From NCBI RefSeq assembly GCF_002775205.1, contig NC_036453.1:17483594-17547593 (forward strand): a stretch of 64,000 bases of DNA, read 5' to 3'. The notes beneath the pieces are model-generated. The model was not told the DNA's origin. It worked only from the letters and a program-made list of their open reading frames with translations, and did no database searches. Shown here in pieces: positions 1-12,528 of the stretch. Position numbers and translations under genes: made by a program. Within the stretch, counting starts at the first letter, position 1; the number at the start of each line of letters is the position of its first letter. Source of the DNA: Xiphophorus maculatus (taxonomy: Eukaryota > Chordata > Actinopteri > Cyprinodontiformes > Poeciliidae).

Positions 1-1337
1 TTGAGAATCTATTCAACATAATGGAAGCAACTGTGTGAATGAAGAAGTGAAGAGGAGACATAGATAAAGAGCAATGAACAAGGCGACATTTTTTTGCTGA
101 TGAGGTGTCAAAATCACTTTTCACTAATGACCCTCTTAACCCTGTATTAGTCACCTTGCAGACTTAGACATATCCTCACACTTTCACTTACAGGTTTATA
201 AGTACTAAATCATTTTCCAGGATATGTCTGTAAGGAGCTTTTCAAGGCAGTCCAGATGATAAACCTTAGTGGCACTGTCAGCATTTAGAGAAAGAGAGGG
301 GGAGCAAGATGAACATGGATACCAAAGCAATACAGAAAAGAGAAAAAAACATAGTCCTTACATAAAAGATAGCCAGCTTGAGTTCAGTCAATCATAAAAA
401 TAGTCGCTTCTTTAAAATGACCAAAAACATCATGTGTTCTATTATGTTTCATTTGATTATTTTTATTTATTTATGTTAGGTTAATAGAATGATTAGAATA
501 TGTGAAAAAGGTTCACTAGTTGCAGGGTGTTTGCCAATAATATGACCTTTTAACTCAAAGTTGTAAGTGTGGGTAGTTATGCAAGCAAATCTGGATAGAA
601 TATTTAATCAATCAGTCAATCAATCATATTTTTAACTGGAGCCAGTGGATTAGTTCTTCATGGCAGCAGAACATATTAACAGAAATGAAAATGAATTTTC
701 AAAAGGGATGTAGTAAACATTCATCAGCGACTTTTAAAAACACCAGTGATTAGTTACGCATTTTGTCATGGCTGAATTACATCAGTTACCAATTATTTTC
801 AATGGAAACATTTAAACCAGGGCTTTTCCTATATGTTCGCCCTATGGGTGCCATAGCTGTATAGTATGGGGAAATAAAAAAACTGTTAAAAGTCTGCAAA
901 CATTTAGTCAACTTCACCAAGCCCATGCCAAAGTCTAGATAGCTACGATGAGTGAGGAGACAGAGTCTGGGCCAAGCGACATAAATAATAATAAAAAAGA
1001 ATAAAAGCAGGGATTTTTAGGTAGCTCATCTGCAGATGCTCGACTGCCACAGGGTTGCCTACAAAGCCCTGGGAGTTTTTCTGTTTTTTTTCTTTTCTTT
1101 ACAAGAAGCTAAATCAATTTTAGTCGGAACAGAGAATAGTTCATACTCCTAGCACTGTAAATGAACATATGGCGTTACTCATAGCTAAAGCAGGTAAACC
1201 TCACAACATGAGTGAAACATGGTGAAACATCAACTGTAGCAACAGAAAAAAAAATCACAGAAAAAAACAGCAACGCAGTAGAGATGGGGGTGCAAGTGTT
1301 TGCTTTCTGAGGAAATTGTTATAATTAGCAGAAAATA
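1..1337. other. No gene seen
   Basis: AT-rich non-coding sequence with short A- and T-runs. No open frame above background, no recognised repeat, no RNA gene. Confidence 0.5.
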
Positions 1338-1446
1338 AAGCTTTTAAACAGTCTGTGTGTAATTGATCTCTATAATGTATTTCAGTTTGTGAATTGAGTT
1401 TTTGAAATGGATCAACTATTCAAAAATATTTGAATATATTGAGTCG
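1338..1446 (-). mobile_element. Short fragment of a Tc1 family B terminal repeat
   Basis: The run from gctttt through cagtctgtgtgtaattgatc to gaatatattgag matches the 3' terminal repeat of family B, diverged and without its last bases. There is no coding content. Confidence 0.5.
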
Positions 1447-2079
1447 AGTCTGTATTGAACCACACATCTAGTTTGTAGTGTTTTTCACCAACACAACTGT
1501 GTGTGCAAGTCTGGTTCTCCTGCATAAACTGGCATAGTTATTTTTGACAGCTGTGTTGATGAGTGACTGTGAGTGTTTTTTACAAAGTTCAAACTTCACT
1601 CATTATCTGTGTCTAGCATGTATGTGTCTCCTTATGAGGCCACAGCTTGATGCTAAATAGACAAAATAGTCAACTTGAGTTTTCCCATCTCACTTCCTAA
1701 GTTTTTCCACATCAGTGTTCTCACTGTTCCAAATACGTAGTTCACACTTAGAGGCATTAAGTTCACTTTTAGACTTGAAGATTTTATGTCTTACAGAATC
1801 TAAGGTCCTCACACACCACACTTATGACTAATAACTAATAATATATTTCTCATACAGCCTAACAAAGATTAAAATTACCTTTTTTTCTTTGATAACTACA
1901 ATAGTTTACATCTGGCTTAGGAACTTTTTATTTATTTATAAAGTAACAGGAAGTGGGAAGATTATTTATGTCGTGGTCTACAGCATGGAGTTGTATGATT
2001 AAATAAGTTCAACGTCTTCATACCCCTTTTGAACCTAGTGTACGCGCTGCTAAATGTGCTAATGACAGAGAAACAACTT

Positions 2080-2400
2080 ACTGTTCCAGGAAAACTGTTT
2101 TTCTGCCATCATAATCAGTGGCCATGCTAGTTATTCATGGCAGCCTCTGCTCATGGACAGAAGCTGTAGCATTGCAGAGAGCTACAGCACTTACATGAGG
2201 ATGATTGACACCTCCAAGACCCCTCCTCCTGACTTTGATTGGTTGTTTCTGACGAGCTGTGTAATTCTGCAGATAGTACTGGGAGTACTGGAAGAAGGCG
2301 AAGGACCTCAATTCCACAGATTATCTGTCTCATACTATATAGTTATAAATATGTAAAAAAGCATATATTTATTTTTTATAAAAGTTCCATACCCCAACTT
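2080..2400 (+). repeat. Possible dispersed fish repeat
   Basis: This block (around ctttgattggttgtttctga and acagattatctgtctcata) looks like a sequence repeated in many percomorph introns and flanks. I cannot assign a class. The short open frames crossing it are not supported as genes. Confidence 0.35.
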
Positions 2401-2426
2401 TAAGGAGTATTTTTGTATGTTAAAAG

Positions 2427-2794
2427 TAGGGCTGCCAACATTAGTAGGCTAAAAAAGTTTAATGTGTTAATTATAAGATCATTCAGATTAATCACAGCAT
2501 CTTAAAGACCTAGAAGCCTCTCTCCCACAGAGGGTCACCTAGTTCAAAGCAGCACCGTACACAGGCACAATCTGTACTGGAGTGATCAATGCAACATGAG
2601 TGAAAAGATGAGCAAGGCCTCATTAAATGTGAAGGGTCTGTGCAAAAACAAACATCCAAAAACCATGTAACTTATCAAGCATGGTCAGGCTTAGGGGTCA
2701 GACCTACAGTAAGCATAGTAATTAACCATGATTAATCAGAGTGCTGAAGTCTGATTAATATTATTACGAGTTTTTAATCAATTGGCAGCACTAA
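2427..2794. mobile_element. hAT-like MITE
   Basis: The ends tagggctgccaa and ttggcagcacta are inverted and imperfect. Several gattaat/attaatc blocks lie just inside them, as in the widespread hAT-type elements of vertebrates. The centre has no open frame. Confidence 0.55.
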
Positions 2795-3384
2795 TAATAA
2801 CCCTAACCTAAATTATATCTTATATAGATATGTGCAGTTATCTTGAACTCATGAACATCTGCCAGTGGAATGGGGGATTTCAAATGCTACAGTTTCAAAA
2901 CAACAAGAACGTTTCATTTTATGCCTTTTGCTGTGCACTGCAAGTCAGGAAACTGAAAGGCAGCTGCTTACACATTTATGTTGCTGCAAGAAACAAAATA
3001 AGTGCAGCATAGAAACAGGTTGCTATGGCAATAAAGCTAAGAAAGCTCCTGACCATGAAGTAAAGCAACTAAAAACTATAGTTAGCAAACCTTCACACAG
3101 CATGTCAATTGTAAACTGGCTACGTGAACAGAAAGCCCGGCTGATTCATTTCAGTTTGGTTTCCTTGTGTTACTCTGAAAATAGCAATAAGCACTTTTAA
3201 ACTTTTTAACACAATTTGATGAGTGGTCCTAAAAAAAACACTATTGTAACAATAGTAACCAAAGTAGTACTGTATTTTAGCAACAGTAGCACAATCATTG
3301 TTGTTTTTCTGTTTTAAATAGCAGCAGTTGGAGTATGTTATATATTTGTGTTGACACAAATGTGTGTACTCTTTCTTGCAACAA

Positions 3385-3690
3385 AAGGGTACTGGGTTCA
3401 TATCCAGTCCAGGGTCTCTGCACAGAGTTTGCATGTACTCTTGATGCATGTGTGGCTTCTCTCTGGGTGCTTTGGCTTCCTCTCAGAGCCTGAAAATTTA
3501 TGTTAATTGACCTTTTTAATTTGTCCTTGAATGTGACTGTGTGTGCCGTTTGTTGTTCGTCCAATCCACCTCTGCGTTTCAATGTGATGAACTGGCAACC
3601 TGTTCAGGATGTTGCCAGCGTCTCGCTCAAAGGTTGCCAGGGATAGGAACCAATGCTGAACTGTTCATTTTAAGAGCCCAGCTAGAAGAA
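3385..3690 (+). repeat. Degraded SINE-like repeat
   Basis: It contains a decayed B-box-like gggttcatatccagtcc, then gcacagagtttgcatgtac, then ggtgctttggcttcctctc and a body around gatgaactggcaacctgttc. These are the landmarks, in order, of a very common fish tRNA-related repeat. It is diverged and has no coding value. A shorter reverse piece of the same kind lies at about 24340-24430. Confidence 0.6.
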
Positions 3691-4599
3691 ACAGACTAAT
3701 AAGCAGAAATGACAGAGAAATAAAATTTGTTTTGAACTTAGGTTAGACGATTACAATTTGGTTATTTGCCCAAGTACCGGTACACACAAAGACACACACA
3801 GTAAGTAGCATGAGGCCATTCAAAACATGTCAAGTTTCCTCTCACTGGTTGTTGATAATATTCCTCCTTGCTTGTCACTCAGGACTTAGACTGATTCCTT
3901 TTTAGCCCATAAGCCAAATTCAGTCACTACAAGAATGTATCAAACAGTGATGTTATCTCTGAGTAACTCTGTCTTCACATTATCTGATTTCCCTTCTGTC
4001 TCTTTTCTATTCTCTACTTTTGTGTTTTTCTGCTGTTACCCATATGCTCCTGATTCTGCTGAAACTTTTCATGCATTCTGCCCTCAGCCTTTCATCTGCT
4101 GCTCTATTGCTGGGAAACCTTCCCAAAATAATTAAGTGTGAGAAGAACCTGACTTTGCATATAGATCATACGCACATCTGACAAGAAAAATGTCCACATC
4201 TCTCCCTTATGAAGGCCTACCGTAATGTGATGGATGACTTGCATTTAACTTCCCCAAACTTCAGAGACGTTTCTCTGATATGATTTGATTAATGGCAAGG
4301 AAGAGATGTCCACTACATGAGAGAAACTATCAATGAGGGAAATACCCCTCAGAAGATCTCTGATAAAGTACTTAACTGCTGGTTCTGTCAGTCAGCTTCT
4401 CACACAGATTACTAAGAGCTTTTACGTGTGATCCTCCACATTGAACACATTTCTTGGAGGAACTCAAAAGATGTCTTTGAGTAAAAGATGAAGATATCTT
4501 TAGAGATAAGTGGCATACCATGAGCTGTATATAAACATGAACTAGTTTGATACCTATGCATTTCTACCACTCTGGTAAAGGGTACTAGAAATAAAGAAA

Positions 4600-5040
4600 A
4601 TAAATAAATAAGAAAAATGGCACTACTATAGGGAAAGCCCTGAGGGAATCAGGAGACTCTTCCCTTAAACAAGCATGCATCACCTGTCAGTACTAAACTG
4701 CAGGCGGAATATTAAAATCCTCAATTATGAAAATTAGGTGTTATTTAAGCCTGCATGTTGTGGAGCAAAGAGCTTAATTAATCCATCTCTGATGGTCCAA
4801 TGTCTTCTTTGCATCGGGGGAGATCATATCCCCAGGGATTTGTGACCTCGGAGCGAATCTTCTAATATGAAGCAGATGTTGAACATAATCAGAGCTGCAT
4901 CTTAATTTTAATGAACCCTGCAGGGTCATAATAAGTGCTATTCAACACCACGCATCACCATAAAGTCTCTGAAACCAAAGCTGCTTCAAGCGGTGCGACA
5001 TTATGGACTGAACTCAAGGGAAATAAGAAAATTAGAAGCA
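4600..5040. promoter_or_regulatory. Candidate conserved non-coding element
   Basis: A unique-looking stretch without repeat signatures, containing aagagcttaattaatcc, aattttaatgaaccctgcag and similar TAAT-type words. The judgement rests on sequence texture only; no alignment was possible. Confidence 0.25.
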
Positions 5041-5149
5041 CGTTAGGGGATATTTTCTATTAACCCATGCCGTTTCATGTTTTTCAGTACCAATTTCTGT
5101 AGGTTACTCAAAAATCTACCTGGAATGCTAAAATATATGTTTTGTTCCT

Positions 5150-5262
5150 AAAAATCTGAAAGACGTCCTGTGTGTAAATGTATTCAACCCCCCTTTTAAT
5201 CTGGTGCACCAGAATAAAAGTCAGTGGAACAGACTGCATTCAGAAGCCACTCGATTCAGTAT
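5150..5262 (+). mobile_element. Short Tc1 family A fragment
   Basis: Contains aaaatctgaaag, then a gtattcaacccccctttt stretch and ttcagaagccactcgatt, in the order found near the 5' end of family A. Both ends are lost. Confidence 0.45.
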
Positions 5263-6281
5263 TTCAAGTGTTACAGGTATTTTTGCCTTAACCCTTCAGT
5301 TGAGAAAATACAAGATGAACATTAAATTAATCAATTTCTGTAAAATGAAATGCTTAACAGGAACATCATCTCTACATTAACTAGCTTTATCTCACATTTT
5401 TTAAATCAGTAATTAAACTTACCTTTAGTCCATTTACAGAAAGTGCAGAGACAACACTTGTGCAATGACTTCAAAATAAAGGACACAGAACAGCACTTTC
5501 CCCTTTAATAGGAGCAGAGTGTTCTGTGTCTTGGCTGCTGATGGAAGGTACTGTAGACGCCCGGGTAAAACTCTGAATCATGCACATCATTAAAGGTACA
5601 CTCTGCTCCGCTCTGCACATTTAGTGTCTAGCTGAAGCAGATGACATCGGGTTTGCTGTGTTAGTGCAGTTGTGATTTTATATTGCTGCGTCAACATTTT
5701 CCCTGTTTGCAGATGAGGGGGTCCCACATTGAATTGCCAACAGTGTTTAGCAGACACCATACCTAAAACCACATTAAAAGCATAAATACTCTTAAAAACA
5801 CTGAATATATTTGCATAATCTTTTTACCACAGCAGATAAGTGTTAGTAGTCAGAAAGTAACATATGCATCAATTTAAAAGCTTGACTTATGCAGGAATAT
5901 GCCTTTCGATTTAGCTTTTAAAAATATTCAAATATTGAATGGAATTTTACCCTGAAAGTTGTCAAAAGTAAAAAGCTCACTGGTTGATTATATCATCTGC
6001 TGTTAAATTTATGTAGCTTTCTTTTGCTTTATTATTGTGCATTATTTATTTAACATAAGTTATTTACTTGTATATTTAATCTGTATTACGTGTTTGTATG
6101 AGATATTCTTTTCCATCTTAGGACGTAAACATAAATAGTTGCTACAACAGAAAATGGACTAGACAAAGTATTTAGAAAATATAAGTCAAGGCGATACAGC
6201 TTAATGGTTAGTCTATATATCTCCTTATCATAGGCTGTTTATATTATTATATAACATTTAGCAAAAATATTCAGTGGTAAA

Positions 6282-6517
6282 TACACTGCTCAAAAAAATA
6301 AAGGGAACACTCAAATAACACATCCTAGATCTGAATGAAAGAAATATTCTCATTGAATACTTTGTTCTGTACAAAGTTCCATTTGCACAACAGCAGGTGA
6401 AATTGATTGTCAATCAGTGTTGCTTCCTAAGTGGACAGTTTGATTTCACAGAAGTTTGATTTACTTGGAGTTATATTGTGTTGTTTAAGTGTTCCCTTTA
6501 TTTTTTTTGAGCAGTAT
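6282..6517. mobile_element. Short MITE with long terminal inverted repeats (Tc1/mariner type)
   Basis: The left end reads TA-cactgctcaaaaaaataaag and the right end ctttattttttttgagcag-TA, a clean inverted pair with a TA target duplication. It is a non-autonomous derivative of a fish Tc1-type family whose full copies carry a transposase of about 1.2 kb. Here only the two ends are left (about 235 bp). Its ends are well preserved compared with neighbouring repeats. Confidence 0.85.
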
Positions 6518-6574
6518 ATATCTTCTGTAGCAAAAGAACAGGGGCTATTTTCTCATTTAGAAGCTAATGTTCTG

Positions 6575-7088
6575 TAATATATCCTGCTACTGGAAAAGAT
6601 ATCATGTCTCCCACTAAACTGTGGATTTCTGCAGATCCTCAAGAGTTACAATGGACCACATCGCTGCATCACTGATGAAAGCTTTTCTTGTCCAGTCTGT
6701 CCATTAAAGCAGACAGCCATGTCTTTACAGGTTTGCAGTTGTGCCATAATCCTTCCTTTTGCAGATGATGGATGTTGTGCTCAGTGACATGTTCAAAGCT
6801 TGGGATATTGTTTTATAACCCAACGCTGCTTTAAAATTCACAACTTTCTTCATGTGTAGTCAATCTATCTTAGACTTAATTCTGTGTGCTAATCTTCTCC
6901 AACAAATCTTCTTGGCCTTCCAAATCAGTTGACTTTTTACTGAGATGATAATTATGCAAAGACTTAATTCACCTATTAGTTGCTTTGGAAAGCCATTAAT
7001 TGCACTGGGTATTGCGTTGACATTTGTGGTTGTAAAGTGATGTGTAAAAACATGTTTTAAGGCATATGAATACTTTTGCTGGACACTG
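6575..7088 (-). mobile_element. Degraded Tc1 (family A), 5' half in reverse orientation
   Basis: Reads as the complement of the 5' half of the family whose ends begin cagtgccttgcaaagtattc. The right end, gaatacttttgctggacactg, is the terminal repeat. Inside, ttcaaagcttgggatat and ggtttgcagttgtgcc match the start of the transposase region. There are many substitutions and no open frame. Confidence 0.65.
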
Positions 7089-9288
7089 TCTGTCCATCCC
7101 TCCATACATAAACACACACACACACCTTCATACATACATCGCGAGTCTGTACTCCTCTGGATATTTTCCCTTGCCTTCAGTAAGATGTGACTATCCTTGA
7201 ATTACCCTTAGCACTGTTGCATGTTGGTTGCTTAGCACTACCTACACGTAGACTTTGAAAGACATGTCTGTCAAACTTGTCCTTGTAAAAGTCATCTGTT
7301 GGTCTGCCATCACCAAACAAATGGCTGCCTTACCTCCATTCTATCACCTCATTTCCTAACTCTACACAGATCTCTATCTACTTGGGAACAAAATCCACCT
7401 TAGCATGTCATGTTTTTTAATATCCCCTAGTGCCCTCTATAAATATTTATTAAAGATGTGCCATCACTGCGGGACAGAGCAGGGCCTTCTGCTCAACTCA
7501 AAGCAAACATCTAATGTTTAACTTCTGTTGCACATTTCCGATGCTGTAAGCAAAGCAGACATGCTCCAGCATCATGTGAGGACATTCGTAGCCCCACAGC
7601 TACAAGCCTCCTCATCCTCATGGCTGCGAGCAATTTAGCATTTCAAAACTCCAAAGCTGGTGAAAATGTGAAGCAAACTTAGATTTAGCATCAGGAGATA
7701 CAATTACAGCTGAAACCTGAAAAGTCAGAAAATAGACTTTTAATAAGCAGAATAAGCAGAAAGATATTTTTAGACTTTTACTTTCCACAAATTCAGAAGT
7801 TTGCACACACCACATTTAACAAGCCTTTAAACCAATTACAAGCCAATTACATATTCATAAATATGTAATTGCTTTGTAATTGAACAACATTTGAGTAAAC
7901 TGGAGGAATACCTTAGAACTAGTACCAACAAATGTAACATATGATGTTAAACATATATACACATATGTAGATATGTGTATGTTTACATATTTATATGTAA
8001 TTTTTTCAGTCATTTAGCAAATGAGAAAAATATGGGCAAAAAAAAAAACTCCTTATGCAGTGTACATAAATATATGATGTCAGTTGTATATATTTGTATT
8101 CATGTGGAAACCAATGTCATCGATACAAAATGTTTGCATTTCGAAATGGAATTAGCAATTATGCATTATCAACAAATTTCAGATGCAAAAATTAGAAGGT
8201 CATGACCTCATGTTGGATGGTTCTCTTTATAGTCACTGTAATTAGTTTCTAGAACACAACATCTGCTAAAAGAAACTTCTAATGTGGGTTTGTTTATTAG
8301 CTAAAGGGGCTCCATAAAATTCATATTCTTTTTCCACCCTGTGAGGTCCCTTTTTTCCATCTCTCTTTTTTCTATTACACACAACTACCCATTGACATCA
8401 CCCCCGAGGTCCCTTCACATTTACGATCTGCTGTCGCGCCATCTTTCCTGCTTCACTCCACCTCCAAGGCCATGCCTGTCCCAGATCTAAGCAGCTGCCA
8501 ATGGGGTAAGCCTTCCTTTTGTGTTTGTGCGCATGTAGATTGCGTGTGTCCATTATGCAGTTATCAGCTATGGTGTTCAGTTCTGCCCTGGTTGGTTTGC
8601 ACAGGCTCCTGCAGACTTTAATTTCCTCCTCAGAGAACGTGAGCTGCAACAAGAAAAGCAGCAGCACCGATACTAACAGCAAGTTTTCATTTTTTGTGAA
8701 AAGTTCAGACGTGCAATTAGAATGTCAAAGTACCTGATGATCCTCGAGAAATCATTATATCGTTACATTTGATCACGCAGACAGCAGGGGAGGTTCAAAA
8801 TCTCCCTCAAACTTTACTCAAAAATTAAAATGTGCATTAGTTAGGATGCATGGAGATACGGAAGGCACAGCTTTAGATTTCACACCAAGCAGACCGGCAG
8901 CACATCCTGTCCCTCCCACAGCTTGAGCTCGTCTTACAGTGGGAATGTGATGTTTGAGTTTTGAACTGCCATATGGTAAAATAAGCATGAAATTTGGCAA
9001 TTTCCTTCTTCCGCAAAGCTGGCATCGCAAAAGAGAAAATGGCTAAAATTCGTCAGAAAGAGCTTGATTTACTGTGTAATTTCGTAATTACCTAATCAAC
9101 ACATCATTCTGACTGATTTGTAAAAAAAAAACAAAAAAAACATCATATTTAGAAGAGAGAATCAACCCAGTTTGTGTACTAAATCCAATTTACACAAATA
9201 GCGAGTGAGGGAGAAATAAAAATATTTCATTTAGTTTTTTTTTCTTCTACTATCAATAGACAAGCTGAAGAAAATGAGACTCTAAATA
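7089..9288. other. No gene seen
   Basis: Non-coding sequence. An open stretch on the minus strand at 8398-8682 was examined and rejected because it lacks an ATG. A TATG-rich low-complexity patch lies near 7940-8010. Confidence 0.45.
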
Positions 9289-9833
9289 CAGTTTCTTACA
9301 AAAGTATTCATACGCTATGAACGTTTCCACTTTTCATCACATTAGGAGCAACTTCACTGAGGAGCCTTTTCCAATGAATTATTAGAACATAGCTGAAAAG
9401 TTAATATATTTAGTAACTCAATTCCAAAATGTTAAACACATTATGTTGAATATTAGACACAGACTGATAAAGCAACATGCCGAAGAAAGTTGCTGAAGTA
9501 TTTGATCTAACTGGAAAACACTACAGTATGTGCTATGTGTGGAAAAACAGCTCTGCATATCATCATGCAAAGACTGATCCCCCATAAAACATGTGGCGGT
9601 CTTATGCTGAGGGGATGTTTGTCTTCAGCCAGTGCAAGAAAGCTAGTCAAAGTTGATAGAAAGATGGATGAACGCCAGGTAATCCTTGGAAAAAAAAAAC
9701 AACTAAAACATACAGCTGGTGATCTAATGGATTGGTTTAGATCAAAGCGTATTTATATACGAATGGTTTAATCAAAGTATGACCAAATTTAGCCTGACAA
9801 TCTCAAGCAAGACTTAAAATTGACATCCATTTG
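9289..9833 (+). mobile_element. Degraded Tc1 (family A) with a family B fragment inside
   Basis: It begins with acagtttcttacaaaagtat (terminal repeat). From 9535 to 9790 it carries the decayed transposase middle: the residues GGLMLRGCLSSASARKLVKV resemble the GGGSIMLWG-type block, and DWFRSKRIY follows. Between about 9370 and 9470 lies a piece of the other family (gaaaagttaatatatttagt). It is a mosaic with stops and no complete frame. Confidence 0.65.
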
Positions 9834-9835
9834 CA

Positions 9836-10090
9836 GGTGCACCTCAATGAACAAGAATATTATTGAAAAGTTTGTTTATTTCAGTAACTCGGTTCACTAA
9901 GTGAAACACATTAAATGGATTACTACACACTGATGTTTTCAAGCCTTTATTTCTGTGTAATTATGATGATTTTTCACTTACAGCAAATATGAACACAAAA
10001 TCTAAGATTATATTATTACATCAGACCAATAAAAAATATTTCTAATACAGAAATATGACCTTTTTGAAAAGCATGTTTAATACCTGGTTA
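9836..10090 (+). mobile_element. Tc1 family B terminal fragment
   Basis: It starts aggtgcacctcaatgaacaa and continues through the roughly 200-base terminal repeat typical of the family (a stretch with tttatttcagtaactc, then a segment ending near accaataaaaaatattt). The transposase part is missing. It directly abuts the family A copy on its left. Confidence 0.65.
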
Positions 10091-12132
10091 AAGGTTAAGT
10101 TCAAGAGGTATTTTTAATCTGACAAGCATGCCTTATAGGAAATCATATTCCAATTTACTGAGTTTCACCTCTTATGCAAGTAAATAAGAGAGAAAAATAC
10201 CTATTTTCACCTGAAAACGTAACAGCTGTGTACTGTAAAACGAGGTGCAATTGTTTTTGTTTTTTTTTGCTCTTAAGTTTAGAATCTGCTGATATGTCCA
10301 GGAGTAATTTGTTCAAAGGTTTATAGTCGTGACTTTAAAATTTAGGAAGCTGTTGTTTCCTGAATGCATGATAAAAATGAAAAACAAGCAATTTTATTCA
10401 TATAAAAACTAATGCTTGTCTCAAAGGAAAGTAGTTAATGTCCATTTAAGGTGGCATCTTGAAACACTATTATTATATTAGCATTGCTAAATATTTGAAA
10501 CATGACCTATAAGGGCAAAAAAATATGTATTTTATAGTAAGTGATGCTGCAGTTAGAGCATCAACTATTTAGGATCAAATTCGCTGTTTCTCTCCCAAAA
10601 ACATTCATGACCTGATACCATGTACGTGTGCAGCAGCTGGAAGTGTTCATAGCTGCCCTCTAAATCAAAAGGTGTTCCAAAGTACCTTCCTCCAGGCGCA
10701 AAATAAAATAAAAGTCGAGGGATAATTTTATTGTCCAGAACAAACTCCTTTCAATCTTTCAGCGAGATGAATACTAATGACAAGACCGCAGGCAAGCCTT
10801 AGATGTGTTTTATTATCCTCCCGATGCCTGCAAAAACAGTGTGAGTGGAGAAAAATGATCACCAGATTTTCTTTCGGTCGGAGGGACATGCAAATTGGAG
10901 AGAGGTCAGAGGAGAATTTAAAGAATGTGGTCAAAATATTCTGCAAGTGAAGGAAACGGTGCAAAATTCATACTTGTGTGAACCTCTACAGACATTTGTT
11001 TAAATCGGGACTTAAATTTTTTTATATGATTTTATATGATCTTTTAATATGATGTTTAATCTGATGAGAAACACTATTCATTTTTAAGGTTGTACTCTAA
11101 TAATTTTTTACTTCCCATCAGTCCATTTTAAATTTTGCACTGTTTGACGTTTTAGGCAATTTGAAAGATGGTGTTAAAATGCCCATATAATAGCTGATTT
11201 TACAGCATAATGTGCATTTGACATGAAAAACAAGAAAAGTGCATATTAATGAGCTTATGTCTCATTTTTCTTCATGTTTCAATTGTATACTCCAGTAAAT
11301 AATGGCAGAAAATCAGTAACTTAGGTCTTCATTTTTAAAATCAGCTATTCATCCATTGCCTACAGTGGATGTGTACGGGACCAGGGTGGTGACGTTGGTG
11401 CTACTTTGTCCTACAGTCAGCTCCTGCTCAAGACACTTCACCCACCTTGTCTGCTAGTGGTGGTCAGAGGTCAAGGTGAAACAATCCTTCCAATATCTTA
11501 TAATATTAATTTCCATGTCACAGATAGTAAAATACATATAATGAATCAACCTCTTGTTTGGAGGATGTTAATTAAGCAAAGATTTTATTTAGATGTAAGA
11601 ATTCAAACAGCACTTGGAGAAGCATCCAACCCGTCTCATGGCACCAAAACAGCAGGATGACTTGACAATAAAATCACTGAGGATCCTTGGTCACTAGACC
11701 GTGTTCATTCTCTATGCCAGGAACCAATCCTGTGTACTGGTCGATGGATGGTAGTTTCCACGACCTTCATCACTGACCCCAGTTCTATGTTTGCTATTCA
11801 TCCTGGCTTCAGCATACAAATCTCACTGGCGACCTGAGAAATGCAGCAGAATTCAGAAATGTTTCTGTGGAGATTGTGTGAAACAAAAACCCAGCAGTGT
11901 TTTACGTCGAGATGTACAAGCCGCGTGTCTTTTCGCAGCTGTGAAAAATCCATCCAGTTATCCAGGGGACAAACAGGCAAAACCAGTAGTATGGTTAGCA
12001 AATGGTTCTGCTGCCCAGGCTATTTATCCAACATTACATTCTGTACACTTTCACTTAACTCTGTTAGGAATTTCACAATTTGGTCAGGCAGCTACTAGTT
12101 CATAGCAAGTTGTCTGCTGCTTTCCTTATATT
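10091..12132. other. No gene seen apart from a SINE-like piece
   Basis: AT-rich sequence. Apart from the fragment at 11386-11490 I recognise nothing. Overlapping short frames at 11791-12105 have no splice partners or domains. Confidence 0.4.
11386..11490 (+). repeat. SINE-like fragment
   Basis: The stretch around caagacacttcacccacctt and gctagtggtggtcagag matches the middle of a common fish SINE. Neither the promoter head nor the tail is clear. Confidence 0.4.
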
Positions 12133-12528
12133 ATGAAGCCTAGGCGCAAATTCAAACTGGAAGACTCTTTAGCCCCACCTGCATCATCCAGTCGACGCGT
12201 CCCGCTCATCACCACCGACCTATCAACGCTGGACCAAGCCACGTCACGTCCAATCACCGACCAAGGCCCAGTTGATAAGGACCTCCATCCATGGCATCTT
12301 CCGCTTTCCAGCTGCGCTCAACCCTCCTCCACCCCTTCTCCACCTCCACTCTTCAGGCTCCCATCCTTCACCGACCTCCACCACCAGTGTCGGGTCCCGG
12401 GGGATGACATTCCTAACCTTCATCGGGAATGCTCATCCGAGCTGATCGCAATTCACAGCTCAATGTCCTCAGCCGGGGCCCGAGCGCCAAAGAACTTTAA
12501 ATTCATGCATGTCAATAAACCTTTTTAA
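12133..12528 (+). other. GC-rich island with a 131-codon open frame, probably repeat-derived
   Basis: An ATG-initiated frame, rich in Pro, Ser and Arg, lies in an island clearly richer in C and G than its neighbours. An AATAAA sits at its end (about 12514), followed by gtctgagtctctccag. I recognise no domain, and a proline/serine-rich composition is what GC-rich chance frames give. The AATAAA plus tail suggests the 3' end of a retroelement or LTR. It is isolated, with no splice partner found. Confidence 0.3.

Noticed and set aside
8398..8682. Minus-strand 94-codon frame with a leucine-rich start that looks like a signal peptide
   Set aside because: The first codon is TTG, with no in-frame ATG before an upstream stop. 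No splice partner or known domain was found. The run ttcttgttgcag in it could mimic an acceptor, but no flanking exon supports it.
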